The notes beneath the pieces are model-generated. The model was not told the origin of the DNA. It made no database searches and saw nothing but the letters and a program-made list of their open reading frames with translations. The position numbers were made by a program, and so were the translations under genes. Positions 1 to 6,693 of a stretch of 11,949 nt of DNA are shown piece by piece. The stretch is from positions 1 through 11,949 of the forward strand of contig JBJKXM010000021.1 in assembly GCA_045561575.1 (NCBI GenBank), written 5' to 3'. The stretch comes from GCA-002715885 sp045561575 (lineage in GTDB: Bacteria > Bacteroidota > Bacteroidia > Flavobacteriales > BACL11). How positions within the stretch are numbered: the stretch's first letter is position 1; each line of letters opens with the position of its first letter.

Positions 1-603
1 TTTTTTAGTTTTTCATCGCTAGCTCAAGAAAATGATTTCCAAATTTGGAATACGTTAAATCTTAAAAAGAAAATCAATAAGTCATTCACTGTTGATTTAA
101 AATATGGTTTAAGATATAGAGAAAATGCTTCTTTGATATCCAATCAGTTTATTGATCTGAGAATAAAGTATAGAGAGAATAAGAGATGGAGTTATGCTAT
201 TGGTTATAGATCAATTTCTAATTATTTAATATCTTCAAATATTCAGCAAAAGGGAAGATTATATTTAGATGCTTATTACTCAAAAAAAATAAAAAGATAT
301 TTTGTTGACTTAAGAAGTAGACTATTAACACAAGGTAATTCTTACTCATCAAAAGAAGTTTTTAGACAAAAATTTAAGCTCTCATATAATATAAGAAAGA
401 CTAAACTAGAACCTTCATTGGCAATTGAGCTGTTTTATAATTTTGATAATTCTTTTTATAAAATAAGAAATTCTCTTGAACTAGCTCATCCCATAAATAA
501 AAAACTAGACTTTAGTTTGGTATATAAAATTGAAAATGAATTTAACATAAATGATCCAATGACTCTTTTTATATTTGAACCTAAGTTAAGTTATAGATTT
601 TAA
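1..603 (+). CDS. DUF2490 family outer-membrane beta-barrel protein, 5' end cut off by the window
   Basis: The frame is open from base 1, so the true start lies upstream; 200 codons are visible before TAA. The first residues (FFSFSSLAQ, then END) look like the end of a type I signal peptide with cleavage after Ala-Gln, so probably only 10-15 residues are missing. The mature part has alternating polar and aromatic strands rich in Tyr, Arg and Lys (for example LKYGLRYRENAS and WSYAIGYRSISN) and ends in LSYRF. A C-terminal Phe with an aromatic two residues before it is the usual signature recognised by the barrel-assembly machinery. The family is common in Bacteroidota and has no assigned function; about 200-240 residues is usual, so the gene is nearly complete. 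Location in the outer membrane is inferred. The stop codon abuts the ATG of the deaminase gene with no spacer, so the two are probably co-transcribed. Confidence 0.8.
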   Translation, partial: FFSFSSLAQENDFQIWNTLNLKKKINKSFTVDLKYGLRYRENASLISNQFIDLRIKYRENKRWSYAIGYRSISNYLISSNIQQKGRLYLDAYYSKKIKRYFVDLRSRLLTQGNSYSSKEVFRQKFKLSYNIRKTKLEPSLAIELFYNFDNSFYKIRNSLELAHPINKKLDFSLVYKIENEFNINDPMTLFIFEPKLSYRF

Positions 604-1092
604 ATGATTGAGAAAAAAGTTGTTACTTCATTTTTTATTGCAGATATAGATGATTTAAGTTCTATTGAGCAAAGTCTTGTAGAGAAAGCTATTATTGCAT
701 TAGATAGCTCTTATGCAACATATTCAGGTTTTTCTGTTGGTGCATCTATTTTATTTGATGATGGAACAACGATAGAGGGTTCTAATCAGGAAAATGTTGC
801 ATACCCTTCAGGTTTATGTGCAGAAAGAGTTGCTTTATTTTATGCTGGATCGAAATATCCTAACAAAATTATAAAAACAATAGCTGTATCAGCTCAATCT
901 AAAGATTTTGATATTGAAGATTATATTAGCCCTTGTGGCGCATGTCGACAAGTAATGGCTGAATATGAAGAAAAACAAAACTCAAAAATTAGAATTATTT
1001 TACATTCTCCTTCTGGTAAAGTTTTAATTTCAAATTCAGTTGAAGATTTATTACCCTTTGTTTTTAAAAGTCCTTTTCTAAAAAGATTTTAA
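604..1092 (+). CDS. cdd: cytidine deaminase
   Basis: This 162-residue cytosolic enzyme deaminates cytidine and deoxycytidine to uridine and deoxyuridine in pyrimidine salvage. The zinc site is complete: Cys72 and the proton-shuttling Glu74 in CAERVAL, and Cys111 and Cys114 in PCGACRQ. The substrate-binding segment NQENVAYPSG (61-70) precedes it, and SGFSVGA (41-47) is the usual N-terminal strand. The length is slightly above the roughly 130 residues of the compact homotetrameric form because of an N-terminal extension of about 20 residues, as is common in Bacteroidota. The ATG follows the upstream stop directly (TAAATG), and recG starts 6 nt after its stop. Such tight packing implies translation by reinitiation or coupling. 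No promoter or Shine-Dalgarno sequence is visible before it. Confidence 0.95.
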   Translation: MIEKKVVTSFFIADIDDLSSIEQSLVEKAIIALDSSYATYSGFSVGASILFDDGTTIEGSNQENVAYPSGLCAERVALFYAGSKYPNKIIKTIAVSAQSKDFDIEDYISPCGACRQVMAEYEEKQNSKIRIILHSPSGKVLISNSVEDLLPFVFKSPFLKRF

Positions 1093-1098
1093 TCAATT

Positions 1099-3195
1099 AT
1101 GCATGTTCTCTCGACTCCAATAGAATATCTTAAAGGTGTTGGTCCTGTAAGGTCAGAATTATTAAAAAAAGAATTGAGAATCTTTACTTATGAAGATTTG
1201 CTGTTTCATTTTCCATTTAGGTATGTAGATAAAAGCAATATTTATAAAATATCTGAAATAAACGATTCTTTAACTCAAATTCAATTTAAAGGAAAAATTA
1301 TTAGAGTAGAGGAAAAAGGGCAAAAAAAATCAAAAAGATTAATTGCTCATTTTAAAGATTCAAGTGGTACAATAGAATTAATTTGGTTTAAGTCTATAAG
1401 ATGGATTAAGCAGAATCTAAGTTTAGATAAAGAGTATATTGTCTTTGGTAATCCTTCTTTTTTTGCAAATAAGCCTAGTTTGGTACACCCTGAATTAGAT
1501 ATTATTGATGAAAAATCAGACGATTTTAAGGGCCTCCATGGTGTTTATTCATCCACTGAAAAGTTAATTAATAAAGGATTAAACAGTAGAGCTATTTCCA
1601 AATTAGTAAAGAATCTGATTCCAAAAATTGAAAATAATATTGAAGAAAATTTATCTGAGGAAATCTTAAATAAATTTAAACTTCCAGATAAAGAAAAAGC
1701 ACTAATTAATATCCATCTTTCTAAAGATATAAGAGTTTTAGAAAGAGCTCAGAAAAGATTAAAATTTGAAGAATTGTTTTTTTTACAATTACATTTATTA
1801 AAATCAAAACAGTTAAGAAAAACAAAATCTAAAGGTTATGCTCTTTCAGCTATAGGCAATCTTTTCAATAATTTTTATAATGATCATTTGGCATTTCCTT
1901 TAACCAATGCACAAAAAAAAGTTTTAAAAGAGATACGATTTGATGTTAAGGGTAATCAACAGATGAATAGACTCCTTCAGGGAGATGTTGGTAGTGGGAA
2001 AACAATAGTAGCGATATTGAGTATGTTAATAGCTATTGATAATGGATTTCAGGCATGTATAATGGCTCCCACTGAAATTTTAGCTCAGCAACATTTTAAT
2101 ACAATATCTGAAGAGCTTTCCAAGCTAGAAATTAATGTTGATATTCTAACTGGTTCAAAAAAATCTAAAAAAAGAAAAATTCTATTGGAAGAATTAGAAG
2201 AAGGAAAAATTAATTTATTAATAGGAACACATGCACTTTTAGAAGACACAGTTAAATTTAATAATCTTGGCTTTGTAGTTATTGATGAGCAACACAGATT
2301 TGGAGTTGCTCAAAGAGCAAAATTATGGAAAAAGAATACATTCCCTCCACATGTTCTTGTAATGACAGCTACACCAATACCTAGAACTTTATCAATGACT
2401 TTATATGGTGATTTGGATGTTTCCATAATTGATGAGTTACCTCCTGGACGAAAAGAAATCAAAACACTTTGGAGGTCTGATTCATCAAGATTAAAAATTA
2501 TTAGGTTTATGCATGAGCAGATTAAAATAGGAAGGCAGATATATATAGTTTTTCCTTTAATTGATGAAAGTGCAAAATTGGATTATAAAAATTTAATTGA
2601 AGGTTATGAATCCATTGTCAGAGAATTTCCTCTTCCTGATTTTCAAGTTAGTGTAGTTCATGGACAAATGAAAGCAGATGATAAGGAGTATGAAATGCAA
2701 AGGTTTGTTAATGGAAAAACAAATATTTTAGTTGCTACTACTGTAATTGAAGTTGGTGTTAATGTCCCAAATGCATCAGTAATGGTTATTGAAAGTGCAG
2801 AAAGATTTGGTTTATCACAATTACATCAACTTAGAGGAAGAGTAGGAAGAGGAGCAAATCAATCTTATTGTATTTTAATGAGTGGCAATAAAATTAGTGC
2901 TGATGGAAAAACCAGATTACAAACCATGATAGATACTAATGATGGATTTAAGCTAGCGGAGGTAGATTTAAAACTTAGAGGTCCTGGAGATATGATGGGA
3001 ACAAAACAAAGTGGGATGTTAAATTTTAAAATTGCTGATATAATCAAAGACAATAAAATCTTATTACATGCTAGAGAACAAGCAATTAAATTGATAGAAG
3101 AAGATTTTGATTTGCTTAAATCTGAAAATATAAATATTGCAAGATTTTACAGGCCTTATGCTAGAGAACGAATGGGTTGGAGTAGAATAAGTTAA
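1099..3195 (+). CDS. recG: ATP-dependent DNA helicase RecG
   Basis: RecG remodels stalled replication forks and drives branch migration of Holliday junctions. The 698 residues are full length for the family. The N-terminal part begins with the helix-hairpin motif YLKGVGPVR (10-18), followed by the OB-fold wedge domain (about 60-145). The helicase core then shows Walker A GDVGSGKT (295-302), APTEILAQQ (324-331 region), the DEQH box in VIDEQHRFGV (394-403), TATPIPRT (423-430), motif V TTVIEVGVNVPNA (547-559) and motif VI QLRGRVGRG (577-585). The C-terminal TRG segment LKLRGPGDMMGT (624-635) couples ATP hydrolysis to translocation. The ATG lies 6 nt after the cdd stop. The gene ends about 5 nt before the 3' end of the convergent SRP RNA, with no hairpin terminator between them, so recG transcripts may run antisense into that RNA. 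Confidence 0.97.
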   Translation: MHVLSTPIEYLKGVGPVRSELLKKELRIFTYEDLLFHFPFRYVDKSNIYKISEINDSLTQIQFKGKIIRVEEKGQKKSKRLIAHFKDSSGTIELIWFKSIRWIKQNLSLDKEYIVFGNPSFFANKPSLVHPELDIIDEKSDDFKGLHGVYSSTEKLINKGLNSRAISKLVKNLIPKIENNIEENLSEEILNKFKLPDKEKALINIHLSKDIRVLERAQKRLKFEELFFLQLHLLKSKQLRKTKSKGYALSAIGNLFNNFYNDHLAFPLTNAQKKVLKEIRFDVKGNQQMNRLLQGDVGSGKTIVAILSMLIAIDNGFQACIMAPTEILAQQHFNTISEELSKLEINVDILTGSKKSKKRKILLEELEEGKINLLIGTHALLEDTVKFNNLGFVVIDEQHRFGVAQRAKLWKKNTFPPHVLVMTATPIPRTLSMTLYGDLDVSIIDELPPGRKEIKTLWRSDSSRLKIIRFMHEQIKIGRQIYIVFPLIDESAKLDYKNLIEGYESIVREFPLPDFQVSVVHGQMKADDKEYEMQRFVNGKTNILVATTVIEVGVNVPNASVMVIESAERFGLSQLHQLRGRVGRGANQSYCILMSGNKISADGKTRLQTMIDTNDGFKLAEVDLKLRGPGDMMGTKQSGMLNFKIADIIKDNKILLHAREQAIKLIEEDFDLLKSENINIARFYRPYARERMGWSRIS

Positions 3196-3200
3196 AAATA

Positions 3201-3301
3201 AAGGGTAAGCTATTTGTATCGCACCGCTACAACCTATTACCCTTGCTACATTCCTGTCCTGGGGGAGTTCATAGGGAGCTGGTCGTACAAGACTTACCCT
3301 T
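3201..3301 (-). ncRNA. ffs: signal recognition particle RNA, small bacterial (4.5S) type
   Basis: Read on the minus strand, a 9-bp closing stem (AAGGGTAAG, 3301-3293, with CTTACCCTT, 3209-3201) encloses about 83 nt. Inside it are pairings TTGTA/TACAA (3290-3286 with 3218-3214) and CCTAT/ATAGG (3275-3271 with 3237-3233). The tip has the diagnostic domain IV of SRP RNA: a CCC/GGG stem, the symmetric internal loop AGG against AGCA, a 3-bp stem ACA/TGT and a GGAA tetraloop (3254-3251). The loop and bulge bases match E. coli 4.5S RNA, while the flanking pair bases differ but still pair. This RNA binds Ffh and FtsY to target membrane proteins. The 5' end fits a TSS just after a well-formed promoter. 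The 3' end is followed by TATTTTT, a possible termination signal. Exact ends are uncertain by a few nucleotides. Confidence 0.9.
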
Positions 3302-3307
3302 CGAGCG

Positions 3308-3338
3308 CAAAATTAATATAATCTAACTTACATCAAAA
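3308..3338 (-). promoter_or_regulatory. Bacteroidota-type promoter for the SRP RNA
   Basis: On the minus strand, TAATTTTG (3315-3308) fits the TAnnTTTG -7 element of the Bacteroidota primary sigma factor. TTTTG (3338-3334) lies 18 nt upstream of it and fits the -33 TTTG/TTG element. A start about 7 nt after the -7 box would fall at about 3301, exactly where the RNA's closing stem begins. The match of position and sequence is seen directly; activity is inferred. Confidence 0.75.
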
Positions 3339-3359
3339 TTTTTCTTAGTATGTATTTTC

Positions 3360-3367
3360 TATATTTG
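3360..3367 (+). promoter_or_regulatory. -7 promoter element for the DUF4199-glycosyltransferase operon
   Basis: TATATTTG fits TAnnTTTG and lies 16 nt before the ATG at 3384, giving a predicted leader of only about 10 nt. No good TTTG -33 element is visible at the usual distance; the region there is T-rich (3339-3346). It is divergent from the SRP RNA promoter, with the two -7 boxes 44 nt apart. Confidence 0.6.
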
Positions 3368-3383
3368 TAAAAAAAATATCAAT

Positions 3384-3905
3384 ATGGATACTAGAAAGTT
3401 TTCAATGAACTATGGGGCTTATTTAGGTCTTGGATTAATTGTCATTTCATTTTTTGTTTATATTCTTGGATTAGAAGAACAGAAATCAATTGTTCCTTCA
3501 TTGTTAAACAATTTTCTAATGATTGCAGCTATTGTTTATTCTGTTAAAGTATACAGAGATAATTTAAATGGTGGATATATATCTTACAGTCAAAGTTTAA
3601 AACTAGGTACATCTGTAGTTTTCTTTGCCTCTGTTATTTTAGCTTTTTATACTTTTATTTTTGTAACATTTATAAATCCAGAATATTTAGATAATATTTT
3701 AAAAGTAGCAGAGCAAGAAATTTTAAATTCAGATCCTGAAATCTCTGATGCAGATTTAGATATGGCACTTTCTATGACTCAAAAAATGTTGCAACCACAA
3801 TGGATGATTACGCTTTCTGTTCTTGGTGGTACTTTTATGGGCTTTTTCTACTCTTTAATTATTTCATTTTTTGTTAAAAAACAGGATCCAAATCTCATGA
3901 TATAA
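3384..3905 (+). CDS. DUF4199 family inner-membrane protein
   Basis: This 173-residue integral membrane protein has four hydrophobic segments (about 11-29, 38-55, 74-97 and 140-163). Between the third and fourth is an acidic amphipathic loop (98-138, with PEISDADLDMALS). The conserved stretch LNGGYISYSQSLKLG (61-75) and FINPEYLDNIL (96-106) are the hallmarks by which I recognise the family. DUF4199 proteins are widespread in Bacteroidota and have no established activity. The gene is the first of its unit, behind a TATATTTG element, and ends 3 nt before a membrane-anchored glycosyltransferase gene. That link suggests a supporting role in glycan or lipid metabolism at the inner membrane, which is an inference from position only. 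Start chosen at the first ATG after the promoter; the N-terminus MDTRKFSMNYG is typical. Confidence 0.85.
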   Translation: MDTRKFSMNYGAYLGLGLIVISFFVYILGLEEQKSIVPSLLNNFLMIAAIVYSVKVYRDNLNGGYISYSQSLKLGTSVVFFASVILAFYTFIFVTFINPEYLDNILKVAEQEILNSDPEISDADLDMALSMTQKMLQPQWMITLSVLGGTFMGFFYSLIISFFVKKQDPNLMI

Positions 3906-3908
3906 TTT

Positions 3909-4856
3909 ATGGATATTTCAATAGTTATACCACTTCTTAATGAAGAAGAATCTCTACCAGAACTATGTTCTTGGATTGAGAAAGTGATGAATAAAAACAA
4001 TTATTCCTATGAAGTTTTTTTAATTGATGATGGTAGTAAAGATAGTTCTTGGCAGGTTATTGAAGAATTGTCAGTTAAAAATTCTTCAATAAAAGGAATC
4101 AAGTTTAGAAGAAATTATGGTAAATCAGCTGCTTTAAATATAGGTTTTCAAAAAGCTTCTGGTGATGTTGTAATCACTATGGATGCGGATTTACAAGATA
4201 GTCCTGATGAAATCCCTGCTTTATATGATAAAATTATGAAGGAAAATTTTGATTTAGTTTCTGGGTGGAAACAAAAAAGATATGATCCTTTATCTAAAAC
4301 TATTCCTACAAAATTATTCAATTGGGCAGCAAGAAAAGCTTCAGGGATCTATTTGCATGACTTTAATTGTGGTTTAAAATCTTATAAAAACACAGTAGTA
4401 AAAAGTGTTGAGGTTCATGGAGAAATGCATAGATATATTCCAGTACTTGCAAAATGGGCTGGGTTTGCAAATATCACTGAACAAGTAGTTGAACATCAAA
4501 GTAGGAAATATGGAGAAACTAAATTTGGTTTAGAACGTTTTGTAAATGGATTTCTTGATTTGCTTACTATTACATTTGTAACAAGGTTTGGTAAAAAACC
4601 AATGCACTTTTTTGGTGTAATTGGAACTTTAATGTTCATGCTGGGCTTTGGTATTTTTGGTTTTATTGTTATTGAGAAATTATATGCTATAAGTAATAGT
4701 ATTCAAGCAAAAAATATTGCTGATATGTCCATTTTTTACATTGCACTTACTTCAATGATAATAGGAGTTCAACTTTTCTTAGCTGGATTTATTTCAGAAA
4801 TGATTTCAAGAAGTTCTAATGACAGAAATAATTATCAAATTGAAAAGGAAGTATAA
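3909..4856 (+). CDS. family 2 glycosyltransferase, GtrB/DPM1-like, with two C-terminal membrane helices
   Basis: The 315-residue protein starts with a GT-A Rossmann-type domain: SIVIPLLNEEESLP (4-17), the nucleotide-binding IDDGSKDSS (39-47) and the metal-binding DADLQD (92-97), followed by GWKQKRYDP (119-127) and the acceptor-site region FNCGLKSY (152-159). Two hydrophobic helices (about 232-256 and 274-297) anchor the C-terminus, as in GtrB and ArnC relatives. Such enzymes typically move a sugar from UDP- or GDP-sugar to polyprenyl phosphate on the cytoplasmic face, making a donor for extracytoplasmic glycosyltransferases. Sugar specificity cannot be read from the sequence. It starts 3 nt after DUF4199 and ends 3 nt before the next glycosyltransferase, so the three genes are probably one unit. 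Confidence 0.9.
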   Translation: MDISIVIPLLNEEESLPELCSWIEKVMNKNNYSYEVFLIDDGSKDSSWQVIEELSVKNSSIKGIKFRRNYGKSAALNIGFQKASGDVVITMDADLQDSPDEIPALYDKIMKENFDLVSGWKQKRYDPLSKTIPTKLFNWAARKASGIYLHDFNCGLKSYKNTVVKSVEVHGEMHRYIPVLAKWAGFANITEQVVEHQSRKYGETKFGLERFVNGFLDLLTITFVTRFGKKPMHFFGVIGTLMFMLGFGIFGFIVIEKLYAISNSIQAKNIADMSIFYIALTSMIIGVQLFLAGFISEMISRSSNDRNNYQIEKEV

Positions 4857-4859
4857 ATT

Positions 4860-5990
4860 TTGTCAGCAAAAAAAGTAATTATTATTGGTCCTGCTCATCC
4901 TTATAGAGGTGGTATAGCAAATTTTAATAACTCATTAGCCGATGCCTTTTTTAAAAATGGGGATGATATAGAAATACTTTCTTTTAAATTACAATATCCT
5001 TCTTTTTTATTTCCAGGGAAAACACAATATGAAAGTTCTGATCCTCCAAAAAATATTAAAATAAAAAGTATAATAAATTCAATTAATCCCTTTAATTGGT
5101 TTAATGTAGCAAGAGAAATAAACAGAAAAAATCCTGACTTTGTAATTATTCGTTATTGGCTTCCTTTTATGGGGCCATGTCTTGGCTCAATTGCTAGATT
5201 GTTAAACAAGAAAATTAAAATCTTAGCTATTACTGACAATATAATTCCACACGAAAAAAGATTTGGAGATTTTTTTCTGACAAAATATTTTGTTTCAAGT
5301 TGTGATGCTTTTGTAACGCTATCTGCTTCAGTTCTCGAGGATTTAACTCATTTCACTAAATCAAAAAATAAAAAATTCACACCTCATCCCATCTATGATA
5401 CCTTCGGTGAAAAAATTGATAAAAGTGTTGCAAAGAAAAATTTAGAATTAAATATCAATGACAAATATTTACTTTTTTTTGGTTTTGTCAGGAAATATAA
5501 GGGACTAGATTTAATGCTTCATGCAATGTCAGATCAAAGAATTAAAGATTTGGGTATTAAATTAATAGTTGCTGGTGAGTTTTATGATAATATTGATTTT
5601 TATCTAGATCTAATTAATGAACTAGATATTGATTCTAATATTATCTTAAAAAGTGATTTTATAGAAGAAAGAGATGTTAAAAATTACTTTTGTGCTTCAG
5701 ATATGATTACACAAACTTATAGAACAGCAACTCAGAGTGGAGTTACCCAAATTGCATATCATTTTGAAAGACCAATGCTTGTGACTGACGTTGGAGGTCT
5801 TGCTGAGATTGTTCCTCACAAGAAAGTAGGTTATGTTACCACACAAGAGCCAAAAATTATTGCTGATGCAATAGTTGATTTTTATACTAATAATAGAGAG
5901 TTAGATTTTGAAAAAAATACAAAAACTGAAAAATTAAAATTTTCTTGGCAAAATTTAATTCACACTATAGAAGATTTAGTTAGTAAATAG
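4860..5990 (+). CDS. GT-B fold glycosyltransferase, family 4-like
   Basis: The 376-residue protein shows the N-terminal Rossmann segment KKVIIIGPAHPYRGGIANF (4-22), where PYRGGI is the glycine-rich acceptor/donor loop. A second Rossmann domain begins with LLFFGFVRKYKGLDLML (204-220), including Arg211 and Lys214, which in this clan contact the donor phosphates. The C-terminal donor-site region reads VTDVGGLAEIV (308-318). The usual GT4 E-x7-E pair is not present: the aligned stretch reads TATQSGVTQIAYHFERP (289-305). The protein has no membrane span and is probably cytoplasmic or peripheral, adding a hexose to a lipid-linked or surface glycan. The start is TTG, 3 nt after the upstream stop; no ATG precedes the conserved first strand, which supports this choice. 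It ends in TAG, the only TAG among the complete genes here. Confidence 0.87.
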   Translation: MSAKKVIIIGPAHPYRGGIANFNNSLADAFFKNGDDIEILSFKLQYPSFLFPGKTQYESSDPPKNIKIKSIINSINPFNWFNVAREINRKNPDFVIIRYWLPFMGPCLGSIARLLNKKIKILAITDNIIPHEKRFGDFFLTKYFVSSCDAFVTLSASVLEDLTHFTKSKNKKFTPHPIYDTFGEKIDKSVAKKNLELNINDKYLLFFGFVRKYKGLDLMLHAMSDQRIKDLGIKLIVAGEFYDNIDFYLDLINELDIDSNIILKSDFIEERDVKNYFCASDMITQTYRTATQSGVTQIAYHFERPMLVTDVGGLAEIVPHKKVGYVTTQEPKIIADAIVDFYTNNRELDFEKNTKTEKLKFSWQNLIHTIEDLVSK

Positions 5991-6015
5991 AAAAATTATT
6001 CTTTCCTTTTCTTTT

Positions 6016-6023
6016 TATATTTG
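6016..6023 (+). promoter_or_regulatory. -7 promoter element for the MORN-mnmA-bshC-guaA operon
   Basis: TATATTTG followed by CAC matches the Bacteroidota TAnnTTTG element and lies in the only gap (5991-6036) between the glycosyltransferase unit and the next gene. A start about 7 nt downstream would leave a leader of fewer than 10 nt before the ATG at 6037. No clear -33 TTTG is visible, so strength is uncertain. There is no hairpin terminator in this gap, so read-through from upstream is also possible. Confidence 0.6.
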
Positions 6024-6036
6024 CACAAAAAACAAA

Positions 6037-6693
6037 ATGAAGTTTTTTTTACTGATTTTAATTTCTCTCTCAATATCTGTAAATGCACAAGATATTAATC
6101 AACTGAATACTAATGGAAAAAAGCAAGGTGTTTGGAAAAAAAATTATGATAATGGCAATCTAAGATATTCAGGACAGTTCAATAATGATATTCCTATTGG
6201 AATTTTTTATTATTACTATAAATCTGGAGAACTTCAGTTAGAGAAAGAATTTTTTCATCAAGGAAAAGCTGCTGCTACTTATATTTTCTACAAAAACGGA
6301 AATCTTAAGGCTTCTGGTTTATATGTAAATGAATTGAAAGATAGTACGTGGAATTATTATAATCGTGATAGCATTTTAATTTTACAAGAAGTATATTATG
6401 CTGGAGATTTAAATGGAACAGTTAAGACATTTTATGACGAAGGAACCATTTATGAAGAAAAAACCTACCAAAATAATATATTGAATGGTAAGTGGAAACA
6501 ATATTTTTTAAATGGAAATATTAAATTAGAGGGAACCTATAGAGAAGGTAAAAGAGATGGTTCACAGCAATATTATCATCCAAATGGTAAAATTTATTCA
6601 TCTGGACTTTATCAAAATGATATTAAAGTTGGAAAATGGATTTATAATAACGCTGAAGGTATAATTGATACTACAATAAATTATAATGAGTAA
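6037..6693 (+). CDS. exported MORN-repeat (YwqK-type) protein
   Basis: The 218-residue product has a clear type I signal peptide (MKFFLLILISLSISVNAQ, cleavage after Gln18 or Ala17), so it is exported to the periplasm or beyond. The rest consists of eight repeats with the pattern G-x-W-x3-Y-x2-G, starting at residues 31, 55, 79, 103, 127, 151, 175 and 199, an exact spacing of 24. The third and fourth copies are degenerate (Ala79 and Ser103 replace Gly). Repeats of this kind form an extended beta-sheet. Automatic pipelines often name the family 'toxin-antitoxin YwqK antitoxin', but no toxin gene is present and the signal peptide argues against that role. Function unknown; a scaffold or surface role is possible. 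The ATG follows a TATATTTG promoter. The 3' end overlaps mnmA by 8 nt. Confidence 0.85.
   Translation: MKFFLLILISLSISVNAQDINQLNTNGKKQGVWKKNYDNGNLRYSGQFNNDIPIGIFYYYYKSGELQLEKEFFHQGKAAATYIFYKNGNLKASGLYVNELKDSTWNYYNRDSILILQEVYYAGDLNGTVKTFYDEGTIYEEKTYQNNILNGKWKQYFLNGNIKLEGTYREGKRDGSQQYYHPNGKIYSSGLYQNDIKVGKWIYNNAEGIIDTTINYNE

Noticed and set aside
133..135. TTG as the start of the first gene
   Set aside because: The frame is open upstream to base 1 and encodes a signal-peptide end and the first beta strands of DUF2490, so the true start is outside the window.
2865..3053. Minus-strand open frame of 62 codons within recG
   Set aside because: It lies wholly inside the conserved motif VI/TRG region of recG, shows no domain or promoter, and is explained as an antisense shadow.
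3201..3301. The inverted repeat around the intergenic RNA as a rho-independent terminator of recG, or a + strand riboswitch for DUF4199
   Set aside because: The stem arms are separated by about 83 nt with no T-run after 3301 on the + strand, and the minus-strand reading fits SRP RNA in detail.
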